Shown here: positions 12,240 through 25,300 of the stretch, one piece after another
How positions within the stretch are numbered: position 1 is the first letter of the stretch
How the letters are laid out: each line of letters starts with the position of its first letter
Assembly: GCA_030062745.1 (NCBI GenBank)
Contig: CP099849.1
Span: 18,522,144-18,586,143 of the forward strand
DNA from: Capitulum mitella
Taxonomy: Eukaryota > Arthropoda > Thecostraca > Pollicipedomorpha > Pollicipedidae
Direction: 5' to 3'
DNA: 64,000 bases
Notes under the pieces: model-generated
The model's database searches: none
Seen by the model: only the letters and a program-made list of their open reading frames with translations
Told to the model about the DNA's origin: nothing
Program-made: the position numbers and the translations under genes

Positions 12240-13015
12240 CCCTATTCCCGGAGGGCTAGACGGTATGCTCGATTCCCGGCAGGGGGGGGGGCGGATTCGG
12301 CCCCCCGTAAGGTCTCGAGAACTACACATCCGATTTCATCGCAACGAACGGCAATCGATTCGCCGTGACGTGAACTACATTTTTATAAGAACAAATTTCA
12401 GAATTTCGAAATTTGTGGATACAGGGGGGCAAAAATGTCAAAATGGGGGGTACTTTTGGACTTCTTATAACTCCGTTGTTTTTGGGCCGATTTCGATGAA
12501 ACTGGAATGAATCGAGAGATTATGGATAGGGTTTTTACCATGGGTCCGCAAATCTAAAATTTTCGGAAAATTCATGGGCGTTCACAGGGTTCCAAAAATA
12601 CGAGGATTAATTTTTTAACAACTGAATGAACAAAAGAGGCAAACACCCTTTTTTGGCTTCTGCTAGTCATGTTATACTAAAGAAGTACAAATCGCATTGC
12701 AATGTTTGTATAATGTTAGCATAGGCGGTGCCAGAGACATGAAAAAAGGGGAACTGTCATGGTCACACGTTTCTCAGATCAACTTGCGACTCTTGACCTT
12801 AAATGACCTCTAGTGACCTTGGAGTCACTTGGAATGATCTCGTGTGCATTTAATATTATCTGTAAACGTTTTCAATCATTTGAATTCACTCTATTTCAAA
12901 AACTTCATTTTATGGCTATCGCGATGTAGGGTACGCGCACTGACATTTTAGGTCATATCTCCGTGACCCGACCTGATATCAAGCTGAAACTTGGTGCACA
13001 AGTAGAAGGCCCCTA
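12240..13015 (-). mobile_element. TTAA-flanked piggyBac-like element, copy B (one end missing)
   Basis: It begins next to TTAA (12236-12239) with CCCTATTCCCGGAGGG and is the reverse-complement partner of copy C (42770-43973). Homology runs to about 13010, ending within the AAGCTGAAACTTGG block, and then stops. About 430 bases of the other end are therefore absent. It is inserted in the centre of the foldback-like element. Confidence 0.75.
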
Positions 13016-13033
13016 AACGATCATTCAGGAGTT

Positions 13034-13099
13034 CCTGTAAAGATGCTCTTGCCGACCAGTAGGAGGCAACTGCCAGGTCGGCAGGAACGTCTTTACAGG
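13034..13099. repeat. 24 bp inverted repeat (hairpin)
   Basis: The left arm 13034-13057 (CCTGTAAAGA...GCCGACC) pairs with the right arm 13076-13099 (GGTCGG...TCTTTACAGG) with few mismatches and an 18-base loop. It lies at the breakpoint where copy B ends. Confidence 0.65.
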
Positions 13100-13184
13100 T
13101 GAGCATGGGCCCCATTTACACTTCAGTGAGGCACCTTTACAAACCGACAGTACTTTCCACCACATGGGGCCCCACTGATTACGA

Positions 13185-14830
13185 GGGTCAGGCTCGGATC
13201 CAAAGGGGGAGCAATGGGGGCGACCATCCCCTCTCCCCTGAGGTCTGAGAAGAGGCCCCTGTCAGACTTAAAAAGAATCGGCCCCGTATAAGCTTTACGG
13301 GGTCTCTATAAGAATCTAACGGGCTCTTGATGCAGTCAGGGGGGCCTCCTGGAGTGTTAGATGACCCCTGAGACGCATAGAGGGCCCCTGAAGCTTCAGA
13401 AGTCCAAAGGGCCCCTGAGACCACAACAAGGTCCAAACACGACAGAGTGCCCCTGAGACCGCCAGGTGGTTCATATAGGGCCCCTGAGACGGCCAAGATG
13501 AGGACTGAGTCACTAGGAAGCCCCTGTGAGCGAAAAGCTGAAGGTCCTTGATGTAGTCAGGGGGCCTCCGGGAGGGCTAATGAGGCTCTGACACGGTAAG
13601 GTGGCCCTTAAGATAGAAAGAAATGCATTTGAAATTCCTCAAGGCCCCTGGGACCTCCAGGGGCTCCAGCACGGCAAAAGGTCCATGAGACCGCTAAAAT
13701 TGCCAGAGAGGCACCTGAGACGGAAAGAACTTAAGAGGGTGCCTAGCACGGCATAAGGAGACCCTGGCCAGCCAGAGGAACCCTCTGAAAGGGGATTCGT
13801 CGGTGATCTTCTCAACCTCGAGAGAAGCCACAAATGGGCTGCACTGTCCTTTTTGAAACCTTAAGGTTTTAGAGATTCTTGATGCTGTCAGGGGCCTCTG
13901 GGGAGTTCAGTTGGTTTCTGAGACGGCAGGATGGGCCCGTACACCGCAGATGACACCTGAGACCGCCAAAACGGTCGCAGGGTCCCTGCGAGGCAAAGAC
14001 AATGAGAGCGCCTCTGAGACGGTATTTGGGTTTTGTAGGGCGCTGGACAGCCAGAGGGTCCCCGAGTGTAATGAGCGGGCACCTGGCACGGGCAAGGTTC
14101 CCCTGAGACTGCCATTGAGGCCCCTGAAGCGCCAACAAAAGCCCCCTGTTACGGCCAGAGAGGCTAAAAGGCTGCCAGATTTACCTAATGTAACAGAGGA
14201 AGACCCTGATGCAACCATGGGGACCACTGGAGGCGTTCAGAGGGCCTACGGGCCCCTGAGATGGCAAAAATGTTCCCCAGAGACGATAAGAGGGGTACCC
14301 AGGATCACAGGGGATCCACTGAGACTGCCAGAGAGGGAGCTTTGAGACTGCTAACTAGAAGTATCTAGCAATAGGGGCTCCCGAGACGACCAGGGGGACC
14401 CCTGAAACTATTAGACCTCGAGACGTCTAGATTGCTTCTGAAACGGCTAAAGGACCTAGAGGATTGCCATATGCGCCTCCATCACGGCAGAGAGACTTAA
14501 AGAAAGCCTTTTTTAGTGCCTGAGGGGCTCCTTAGACGGCATAGATGTCCAAGGGACGACAGGAGGGAATCTGAGATGGCTTAAGCGCCCCTGAAGCCGC
14601 CAGATGGGTCCCTGAGACTGTCCGAGGTGCCCCTGGAACCGTCAAAGGAGCGCCTGAGACGTTCCACGGGACACCTGAAACTGTAAAACGGACCCGAGAC
14701 CACTAGAGACAGGTACCTGACCTGAGACAGGCACAGACAGACAAACAGACAGACCACTAGAAACAGACCTGAGACCACAGGCAGACAGCCCGAGACCACC
14801 AAAAGTGTCCCTGTAACTGCAGAATGGAAC
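13185..14830. repeat. Degenerate ~30 bp minisatellite (CCCCTGAGAC family)
   Basis: Dozens of diverged units have the core GGCCCCTGAGACNGCCA, for example near 13396, 13450, 13480, 13980, 14100 and 14590. They make up most of the right arm of the foldback-like element. The same unit appears reverse-complemented (GGCAGTTTCAGG) at 11965-12020 in the left arm. Confidence 0.75.
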
Positions 14831-15704
14831 CTAAACTAAGCTGAAAAAAATCCCCAGAAGCTTCGGGATGGGGGAGGGGACGGACGGATTCTTGGAGCAG
14901 ATACAGATACGACATTCCAGATGGAGGGAAGAATGGGACTGCCTAAAATCTTGCAGTTTTTGCCATGCTCCGGGCACTTTGTTCGGGAACAAAACGCACG
15001 ATTTTCTCAAGTAAGTTGGCTCGTTTGAATTTCTTCGGTTATTTTACGTGGAAAAACGAAATAACATAATTTTTCATATCTGAAGGGCAAAAAATTGGGG
15101 CCCTGCTCTGACCACTCGCCTCCACCTCCCCCCCCCTCCCACCGCCTTGACGAAGTCCTGGATCGGCCCTTGGCAAGGGCCGTTATTGGCTACGAGGGCC
15201 CCTTTGATCTGATTTGGTCCCCCTGGGCGGAATCCTGGCTACGCCCCATGGTTTCAGCATTGTGACATTCACGCGTCGTGGTCGGAAGTTGATTAGTCTC
15301 GTGTCGTCTGCCTCGTAGGGCGCCTGCCTGCTGTCTATAGGTCTCCAACCCTAAGTGTCGACCTGGAGCCCGAGCCAGACGTCCCCTCCCAGACGCCAGG
15401 GACGGACCCAGGATATAAATACGAGTCGCGTTGTTGAAATTTGACCTTGACCACAGCGTTTAAGCTCGCTATGCTTGGCATAGTTTCCACATTTATAAGC
15501 TTCTTAATTTTTGAAACATCCATATCCGTCCACCGACTCCTGTGTTTACATCCACCACTGTACAAGGCCCCAGGAATCCCCTATAACTATAAACTATAAA
15601 CGAACTATAAAAACAGGAACTACAAACAAACCCGTCTTGGGCGCGCAGGCGCTCGATGGCCGCGTTTCAATGGGCTGTTGCCGCTATTGTTTTGCCCTAT
15701 TGGC

Positions 15705-16190
15705 TCACATCAGTTATTCGTGACTTGACCTCAAGTCAATGGCTGGAAGTCATTAATACTTTGTCCATTGACGGTAACTAGATGTCTGCTTCACTCCACA
15801 CTGAAAATACTACCAAGAATTCCGCCAAATTCCGAAAAAAACGACGACATGTCTTAAAATGGAATTGACGTTAGGTCAATGGCCCAGGAGATTCCGAAAG
15901 ATCTGTGATAGCAGATTTGTTGCATCTGTCGAGATCACTTATCCCTGAAAGTGTTTTTGTGTTATCTTATTTCGCGAAAAAGTTACGACGTGCTAAACGT
16001 TTTTGGACATCGGTCCGTTTAACCTGACCTAGGTCAGACATCTGACTTGATCTTAGGTCAAAACTTTGACACACGTGTAAAAATGATCAAGCAAAAAGTA
16101 CACGAAGTTTCGTGGCGATGCGTTCGTTCATTCCCTCGCAATCCTAGAAAAACCTCAGGGGGGCGGTCAACCGCCCCCCGTGGGCAGGTC
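15705..16190 (-). repeat. Inverted fragment of TTAA-family repeat (left-half sequence)
   Basis: The reverse complement matches 33932-34440. It has the GC-rich end GGGGGGCGGT near 16160, TAGGATTGCGAGGGAATG, GCTTGATCA and the TGACCTAGGTCAG block. It loses homology near 15705, so the right half is missing. Confidence 0.65.
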
Positions 16191-16329
16191 AGTCTAGCTT
16201 TTTGTGAAATGTGTTCGACGGCGTACGAATGCAAACGGCTAAATTCTAGGTGATGGCTAGAAAGGAACGAAAACTTTGTGGTGTTATATTGATAACTGAA
16301 GAGGTCATTGATCCTTTGAAATCAATTTT

Positions 16330-17250
16330 TGTACCCCTCCCCCCTCCCCAGTGGTGCCCGTCAGTGATGATTGTTCACGTCCGGCGGCGCAGGCTGGCCC
16401 TGCGTCTGCCGCCCCTCCCCCTCCCGCGGCGCTGGCGGCGGCGTGCGCCGACTGCCACGTGTGGGGGGGGGGGGCGCAGTCGGGTAACACAACAGCCCGC
16501 CGAGACCGTCAGTTCGGCGCGGACAGCGGCCGGGGCGGAAGGACAGTGGCGGCGCGGCGGCAGCGCCAGTTTGGTCGACGCTGCTGGGATTCGTGCGACG
16601 GGACGGGCGGCTGCCGAGTCTGAGAGAAACTGCTCTGCTCACTTTCAGCGGCGGGGCATTGGCCTGAGGCCGAGGCACAGCCGCCGGCCGAGGCTGGAAC
16701 GCTCGGAGATCGGCTGCCAGTGAGACCGGCCTGTGTGGTGAAACTCGCGGCTGTCACGGTGAGTCGGCGTTTTGGGCGCCGCTTTTCTGGCCAGACGGCC
16801 CCTTATTGGCGGCGGTTTGGGAGTGCCAAGGTGACCCTGGCATCCCCGCTCCAGCCAACGGAGACACTGTGCGGTCTTCTGTCGCGTTGCATGGCCGCTC
16901 GGCGGCCGTTTTGGGCGTCAGATTGCCTGTACCCGCCTGTCTGTGCCTGTCTGTCTGTCAGACTGTCCGACTGGACCTCAGACGTCTGTACTCGGAACCC
17001 TCAAGACGCGTCGTCCGTGATCTCGTGATCGTGACGCCGCATCACAGCTCTAGCCCGGGCCTGACGCTCAGACGCTGCGCGCTACTCGCTTGTAAGTGAC
17101 CCGGATACTCGGGCAGCAGTAGTGGCAGACTGACGGCGAGTCCCAGCACTACCATCACACTGATCCGGCATTGTCCGATTGAGTGCCGGACGCTCAGGCC
17201 AACTGTGTCGGGCGGCAGTACCGTACGCAGTAGAGCGTTACATAACCTGC
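16330..17250 (+). promoter_or_regulatory. GC-rich block, possible promoter and non-coding first exon of the oxidase gene
   Basis: A GC- and CpG-rich stretch contains a good splice donor (CACG|GTGAGT) with the exon ending at 16758. A matching acceptor (GATTTTTCAG, ending at 19210) stands 61 bases before the oxidase start codon. This would make a spliced 5' untranslated leader. It is inference: no transcription start element is clear, and the open frames here look like composition effects. Confidence 0.35.
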
Positions 17251-17259
17251 CACCCGTCG

Positions 17260-19190
17260 CGTAATGTTTGAATTCTAGTCTCAGGGGTCCTGTTCTTTTA
17301 ATAGTCTTACATGTCCTGACCTCGTACCTTGGAATGATTCATTGAGCTGCCATACCTTGGAAGAGAAACATTAATGTTGTCATTTAGTATTGGGACCAGT
17401 TCGTTATGCAAGCACGAGAGGATGCAAACACAAAGAAAGAGCCGCCGCCATGTTGCTCATGGACGAAATATTGGGCATGAGTGAATAAAAGCATGTAGCA
17501 AGTTGTCGACAAGCAGTACGAGAATACCACTGACGACCGGGTTAAATGGAGTCCTTGGTTGGGGTACCACCTTGGCGATAGATTAACACTTGTCGACGAG
17601 CTTCCCATAATGATCTGAAAAGGCTAAGCAGACCGGAAACGACAGGATATGGTGCGGTTCAACGAGCAGAGAGGAATCACGCTTGTAGGATGAACGCATC
17701 AGCGCTTTGCGCATGCGTGCATGTGTGCTGAAATGCATCGCGGCTGTTCAGCAGCTGGCTGCCTGCGCATCGGACGCGGAAATGGTTCACAATGTCTGAG
17801 GTCAATGGCGGCTTGAATTGAACTGAAACGAATACTGAAGCATTTTTGCGAGCAGGCTCCGCTTGGATCACCGCATGCCTGTTGCATGCCAAATATACAC
17901 ATGTTTGGCATCCAGCTGGAAAATCTGTTCTGAAATTGAAATTTTCGATACACTTTCATACGCATTTGTTTCACTCGACTGGAATATCTGAAGGCAGATC
18001 TTTTCGGCAGGCGTGGTGAAAATAGCACGGTTAATGTTACGGGTTTGGACGTACCCTAACCACACCCTAACGTAACTAAATTCTAAGGCATGTCCTTGGG
18101 CGCCAAGATTGCTGATCAAGGCAGTGTAGTTCTGGTGTTATAAGTGAATGACATGTATGCAAGCAAAGATGATGAAATCTGGTTTTCATCGATTCTGTGA
18201 CGGCATTGCTGGCTTGCTCTGTCTGAAATACTTCGAAATTTAATTGACTGTAATGTCTTAAAGTGAACTGATGTAAAAGTGGACTAAAAGTGGACCAATG
18301 TCTTCCCGTAACGACCTTCCATGAACAGCGCAAAACTACGGCGTGGTAACAGTCTGGGCCTTACGTGCAGTCCCAGCTTTCCGACGTCACATTGACAAGT
18401 ATTTCGCATCAATGTTCTAAAACAGATGAAAAATGCGAGACAAAAACACTCAGTTTTTGTTCACGGTGGTGCGTTATGTTTTTGTCGTTTTGAATGAAAC
18501 CTTGCCAAAAAAACATCGAAACTGTCCAGTTTACATTGCACTGAATAGTAAGATTTTAAATCTTGACACGGAATATTGTGTGCTTCTTGGAAAAATGAAC
18601 ATAAATTGTGGAATCAAAGGCGAAAACATACGAAACAAAACAAAACGAGGTCTGGTATACAGAACACACATCGCTATTTGACTAGGATAGGCAATGTAGG
18701 ACGATAAGGATGGGTTATTCATTCCATCCAAGCTGGGATGACCTATTCCATTATGTTAATTCAAACGCACATCGCTTTCACACTGTATTTCCCGCAAATT
18801 TCACGATCAGACGCTACCTCGGTTTGGCCTGGCGACGAAGTTGCGTTCTGTCATTTGGCATTTGTTTCTCGCAGTTTTAATGCGTAATCAAAGGAGTTTT
18901 GCCCGGCAGTATGTGTGATTTCCACGCAAATGGGGGCAGGACTAAAAAGCATAAAAGAGTACTGTGATGGAAAAGGCTTGTGCTCTGAAAACGTGCTTTA
19001 AAATACAAATAACGTTACATCAAGCCACGTAGTGCCCAAGGTAGCGCCTAAATCTACTTACTGCATCGAGTCCATTCATGATCCGGGAATTACGGTCTTC
19101 CTTTGTTGTATGATGTATTTTCAGGTAAATGGGATTTTTTTCACCGTTTCGCCGTTTCACGTCCACAGGACGAGCTTTCCACAAATGCTC
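17260..19190. other. No gene recognised
   Basis: Between the GC-rich block and the oxidase start I find no domain, clear repeat or exon. If the leader exon proposal is right, this is the first intron. Confidence 0.45.
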
Positions 19191-19271
19191 AGCTGCTCCT
19201 GATTTTTCAGAGTTCCGGACTTGCCCATCTCCTGAATCGGGCGAGCTTCTGAGTACCTCTAGACTGCCGTC

Positions 19272-19335
19272 ATGCCTACTTCAGACGTCCAAGGACCTGC
19301 CGTCACGTTCACCATCAATGACGAGCCACAAAAAG
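19272..19335 (+). CDS. Oxidase exon 1 (start codon exon)
   Basis: The ATG at 19272 opens a 21-codon exon reading [20 protein letters not shown] plus Lys, with the VTFTIN strand typical of the family's N-terminus. The donor is AAAG|GTTAGT in phase 1. Phase and sequence join exactly to exon 2 at 23663 (acceptor CCGTCAG). This start is chosen because it yields the expected N-terminal strand directly before the 2Fe-2S domain. It is separated from exon 2 by a 4.3 kb intron. Confidence 0.8.
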
Positions 19336-22300
19336 GTTAGTTCACTGCGCAGTCTGCGGTGTTTGCTGAACATCACCGTTCACCTGCTGATTCATCGTTT
19401 CCCATCCCACTGTCTGACGGATTGTTACCAGTCATGGTCCCAGATATAGAATCAGTCACAGGGTTGGAAAAGGCGATTTTTTGGTGTAGAAGGCCACCAG
19501 AAAACTTGTGCTCCAAAAACATTTTATGTTCCAAAAGTCCGATCTTGTGCCTCTATCAAAAACTTACACTATAACCATGTTGACAGACTCCTAACTCTGC
19601 AAGCAAATAACTCTTGTCTCCATTCAGTAAGAAGCAGATATGATGTCATGCCTGCTTTTAGTGGGCATGACGTCATACTTGGCTAACACCAAGAACTCCA
19701 ACTTAAACCAGTATTGCCCTTTATGAAATGTTGTACTCCAAAACAGAAATTATGCTCCGACGCCAATAATGAAAACCAAACTTCCAGCCCTGATCCGCCG
19801 TCGTATTTTTCCTGATCTATGTGCTCAAGGTTTCTGTAATATTTTAGGAGAATTGGAGCGAGAAACGCGCCCCAGCTGTGTGTGATGCTGTACGTACATG
19901 TTGGCAGATCACTTTGGCGATCCCAAACCTCCCCATTTCCATCCATTATTGCAAGAACATTTGTATGATTCCGTTACATAGATTAGTAGATTACATGTTC
20001 GCTTCGATATTTTAAATCGAATCCTAATCTTTCCTGTAGTCGAGATTCTCCCTAATTCTGTGACGCGTGCTTTTGAATGAGTCATTGCTACGGTCACTGC
20101 CAGCTTTCTCACCGCTGGCGGAGGAATTTAACTCCCCGAGTGTCCTGAGTTGCACGTAAAAGCACACGACTCGTCCCCTAAATCATGCACGGTTTGATCC
20201 GAGCACACATGCGCGTTTTCACACTTTATTTATGACGAGGACGCCGGAAATGTTGCAGGAAAGCTGCGCCAAACTATCGTGTCTGGACGCTGCAGAACAC
20301 AGCCTGAACACATTACACGTGTAGAATATCCATCGGCATGGCAAGCATACCTATCTGTCAGAAATGGTATTCAGTTCTTATTGCCTAACATTCTTCTGTA
20401 ATTTGCAACGCTCGATGGGTAAACCTCATAGCTCACGCAAAAGTTATCGAAAATAGAACGGAACGAAGTTCGGCAAAAATCAGAAAATATCCACAGACTG
20501 TCGCGCTTCTTGTCCCTGATGCACAAGGTTCAATGCCCTGGGCTTCGGGGCTCGATATCGGTCATTTGAACAACCTGCACACGTCAGTTGAGGACGAAAT
20601 CGCAACCTTAAGTGGAAGCAAGCATTCGCAAGTAAGCAATGAACTGGTGCTGAATGCCACTCCCGGACCATGGGTCACACTCTGGAGGGGGGGGGGGGGA
20701 GAGAAGAAGACGCATCTCCTAGTGTAGCGGGATGTATTGGTTCCGCCCTCGGGTGCTGCAAGAAGAGAGACCCTTGGAAAGTGCTATGTTCGACCGATCA
20801 CTCCCACAGCGTTTGGGCCGTGCTAGGCCCTGCACGGATCCCATATTTCAAGTCACTGTTGAGAGTCTGATTGATGCGTTTACCGAACTTGATACCATAG
20901 AGCTGACATGCGCGCCGTAGGAGGACAGAGCGGTTGCGAAGACATTTATCTTTGTCTCCACGTGACGCAATCGGTCAAATGTATCTTAACGACAGATGCC
21001 TCGAAGCTCATAGTTCTAAGCACTCGTCACGGACGAAATATCGCTTCTGTTACTGTACTCCGGTCGTTGCTCCCGGCCGCCTGCCGCCTTTTGCGTTTCG
21101 TCGCCGTTGCCACCGAATATGGTTCGTCTTCTCCGCCGCAGGAGATTAAAAATTTGGCATAATTTCATGTCATGGGCAAAGAAAATTTATTTGCATTGTT
21201 GCCGCCAGTCGGCAGACGACGGTTTTAGTTTATTTAGTATCGATCGTTTTTATGGCCTTGATCGAAACTGCATCACAGTTCGTTTTTCGTTTAATCGAGT
21301 TCGTAACATTCGATGACAGCACTGTTCCACACCAAATCCACCAGAAACTGGGACATGTTCTTTGATAATCGCATCTCCCAAGCCCCAGTATCCGAAAGCC
21401 AACAGCTCGCAATATCTTCCGTAAACCACAATGGCACAAAATCGCCGTAAACCGGGTGACAGGCGTTGGTCCGTGGGGGCATGGCAACCCCCTCCCCCCC
21501 CCCTGAGCCGACTCCGGCCGCTGCAACGCCTCACAAACTCCTCCCGGCCGAAGGTTCGCTGCCTGGGACAGTACGAGCGGTAAGACCACCTGGGTTTTTC
21601 TTCCCGGCCGGTGCCGATGGCGGCTGGCCGAAGCGGTTCCGCGCCCACGGTGACCTTGGTCGGGCGCCTGCGAGATGGGCCGGCCTGCTGTGATGGCGCA
21701 GCACGGCATGGCACGGCTCGGCTCGCCACCTGAGATTGGCCAGCGGCGTCGACCGCTGCGGTAAAGGCAGCAGCACGCGGGCCGGAGGAGTCGACCTGCT
21801 GCACCTGGGTCAGAGCAGAACCTTAGTGGGCATGGGCTAGAGAGACGTGCTTCGCTGGAGCATGCCTTAGCAATCCATCAAGAACAAGAAAAGACGTCCT
21901 GGCTGGGACGGGTCTGGCCACCTCGAGACCTTTCGCTGGGCGTCCTCCTGTTGGTGTTTGCAAGGGTAATTTCGCTGTGATGCATGGTGCATAATATAAT
22001 TGCAGGGCACGCAACGAAAAAAAGCAAAGTGAGGCAGACGGACTGGTAAGGATGCAGGATGTGGTGCGGTTGCATTGCCCAGTTTTGCCACGATGCAAGC
22101 GGGAATTATGATGCAATGAGACTGTGCTTGCATGATGTCTGAAGCACCATCTCGATAAAGCATACCAAGTAAACTGCGACGTCACTAGGTTCGTGCCAGT
22201 GATCGGCTGCAGACAGCTCCGCAACCACTGCATATGTCACGGATCCAGACACATGTCATGCAGCCCGTAACAACTCTGACATTCTGGAAAAGCCTTGCTG

Positions 22301-25300
22301 TCACCGCTCACGGCTGCTGGCGTGGACATTGCGTTCAAAGGCCCGAGTTAAACAAAGCTTCTCTGTTCTACCCAGACGTGATGAGGGAACTACAGACCCT
22401 GATCATTTTAGCGGCCTCTAGGATTTCACCGAGTCGTAATTAAGCTAAATGTAAGGGTCCACGTAGACCTACTTACAAGACCCCACTTGTCTTGTCACTT
22501 TGCTTCAGTCATTGCTAATACCAGGCAGGGGTGTCGTTTTGTTTAAATGACTGGGGGGGGGGGAGCCAAGGGTCTGGCAGCCTCACTTCCTACCAAAGCC
22601 GAGTCTCTCGACGAATTTAGGTATTCTGATCGATGGCAATTTTTTTCATTTTTATTATGTGTGGCTACCATCTACCGAACAACAAACTATGCTCCCGTTG
22701 TTAAAACTAGCAAAAAAATATCGGTGCTAAAGTCAACTTTGGAGGGGCCCAGGTCCGCAGTGGGGCGGCCACGCCCCCGCCAAAGAATCGACAGCCCTGA
22801 TACCGAGACCTCATGCTACAATGTTAGCGTATTTTGCGGCTACATCGCTGCATCTCATCATCAGGAAGGACGCACCAGAGCCGCGGAACAGCTGTTTCTC
22901 TGCTCCACAGCACCAGCTTTTCGCCATCCAGTAGTGAATCACGGCTCTCTTACTACGAAATGACCTTGAATTTCTGTAAGCTGCCCGTCCGACGCCAGCG
23001 TTCTACTGTTTTCCTCGTAGTACCTCCGCTACGCAAAAACAAAAACATCGGGCACGAGCACCGCATTAGCTGTCCCACAAAACATCATGCCCATCGAGCA
23101 ATACCGGCTCCTGTGTTCCCATTGCCGCACTTTCTTCCAAAGGTTCCTTCGTCGTGCTATCTCCAGCTCTTCGAACTGAATCAGTGCTTTGCTGTCTTTG
23201 CGAGTGAAGTTCTCCGTTAGCACGATATCGTCTGTTGCCGTACTTTCTTCTTAGGACTTTGGCTGTGATAACATCGGCTCTCCAAACCAAGGTTGGAAAA
23301 GTTGCCATTTTTTGTGTTAAAGAACACCAGAAAACGTTTGCTCCAAAACCATTTTGCCCTCCAAATGCTTGATCTTTTGTCTCCATCAAAAAAGTGCATT
23401 ATCACAATGTTAACAAATTTCTATCTCTATAAGCAACGACTCTGTCCCTTTTAGTAAGAAGCAGGTATGATGTAACGGAGGTACATGAAGAATGCCAACA
23501 TAAACTAGTGTTACTTTTTGCAAAATTCTGTACTCCAAACAAGAATTATTTTCTGACACCAAGAACAAAAACCAAATTTCCAACCCTGCCTCCGAACTGA
23601 ACCAGCGCCGTGTCGTCGCCGCAAGTGAAGGCCTCTGCCAACGCAGCACCGTCTGCCGTCAGTTCTTCACCGTCTGTCGCCGGACGGCGTGCCGGGCGAC
23701 GTGTCGGCCACCACCTCGCTGGCCGACTACCTGCGCTTCCACCAGCACATGCCCGGCACCAAGACCATGTGCCGCGAGGGCGGCTGCGGCGCGTGCGTGG
23801 TGTCGGTGCGAGTGCCGGACCCGGTCACGGGCCAGCTGGAGACGCGCGCCGTCAACTCGTGCCTGGTGCCGCTGCACGTGTGCCAGGACTGGCAGGTGAA
23901 GACCGTGGAGGGCATCGGCGACCGGCGGAGCGGCTACCACCCGACGCAGGTGCGGCTGGCGCAGCTCAACGGCACCCAGTGCGGCTACTGCAGTCCCGGC
24001 ATGGTCATGTCCATGTACAGGTGAGCGGCGTGCTATCGCTCGTTCAGCGGGCCCGAGCCATTTCAGTCGTTCTCCGTATACGCTGTATGTGCTCCAGGGC
24101 AGGACGAGCTGATTACCCCGAGCTGCAAGCACGGGGCCGAGCCCCAGCGTGTTTGCCGTGTCCAGCAAATGTTTGCAGTGAGCTTGAGGTGATTCCGTTG
24201 CACAGGAGAAAGTCTGGGTCGTGACGTGGCGTTATTGCACATCACTGCAGTTGTAGTACCAACGATCGTTGCGGTTTATGTATTTGATAGGGTTTGGACA
24301 GCAGTGCAGTAGCTTCTTTCTCTAGAGCTCCAGCAGGGCGCTGCATTTCATTTATATTTCCATGAATTTTCAATGCCTCCAGCTGCTTTTTAGTGCCACA
24401 AAATCACGTTTTTGGAAACGTGCTCCTCCGTTCCCTTGAAATCGGAAATTATGTCTGATGTCAGTTCAAGACGATTACGATCTATGAAGCGCTCATGCAG
24501 TAATGCCACATCTTTGTAAGGATTATCGGCGTTGGGTGAGTTTCATCGTGAGACAATGCAAAGAAAGAATGCGATATGCGTGTGTCTTGGTCCCTTTGGT
24601 CCTGGTTCGGGTCGACATGCATTGGTCTTGCAGTTGGTCGTCTACACACGTTATGCTTTGCCTGTGAAGTAAAGTGCTGCCTCTTCGAGCTGTGGCACTG
24701 CGGCTAACGTTGCTACCCGTGTGATCGCAGCCTGCTAAACTCGAAAGAGAAGGTGACGAAGGCGGACGTCGAGCAGAGCTTGGACGGCAATATCTGTCGC
24801 TGCACGGGCTACAGGCCCATTTTGGACGCCTTCAAGACATTTGGAGAGGATGCTGACGAAAAATTGAAGAAAATGGTTGAGGATATCGAGGTATGTATGA
24901 CGTCTGGTACGAGATTAGCGTGCTGAAGTGCTAAGTAGTATTCATTGACTAGTGGCGACACATAGTACATGTGACATCCCCTCCGGGAACCACAAGACGT
25001 AAGGCTGCAAGCTAAGGATCGGCCGTGGGACAGCTGTTCAGCCCAAGTTGCCATTCAGCAAGTGTATATCGGCTTGACCTGATCGATCATCTATGAAGGC
25101 ATGTTCCATGTGACTCTGCTTTATTGTATTCGTACGTTTGGCTTTGATAGCATTTAATCAAGGCCTTGTGACGTTTTCCCGTCAAAGGGAGGATGACTAA
25201 GGCTCTTCACTCCAATTGTTGACATAGATAATGTAAGAACCAGCTTGACCATTTGAATACTTGATTACTATTTGTTGTCGTTTGTGCAGTTCCTTTCTTC

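Larger units (their letters stand above)
11535..15115. mobile_element. Foldback-like element with long repeat-filled inverted arms
   Basis: The left arm (about 11535-12190) and the outer right arm (about 14470-15115) are inverted copies. Left TGGTCAGCGGGG followed by CCATTTTTTCTCTTCGG pairs with right CAAAAAATTGGGGCCC and CTCTGACCA. AACCGAAGAAGTTCAA (11664) pairs with TTTGAATTTCTTCGGTT (15024), and GGAGCC near 12070 pairs with GGGGCTCCTTAGACGGC near 14525. Both arms contain many ~30 bp CCCCTGAGACNGCC-type repeats in opposite orientation. The middle holds a TTAA element (12240) and a long extra repeat tract. No transposase frame is present. Confidence 0.7.

Noticed and set aside
21230..21830. 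Long minus-strand open frames in the GC-rich patch
   Set aside because: Several frames are open at once, as expected from composition. No domain is visible and they lie inside oxidase intron 1.
23610..24224. 204-codon plus-strand frame
   Set aside because: It overlaps oxidase exon 2 in another frame and lacks the conserved cysteines. The frame with CREGGCGAC is the real one.
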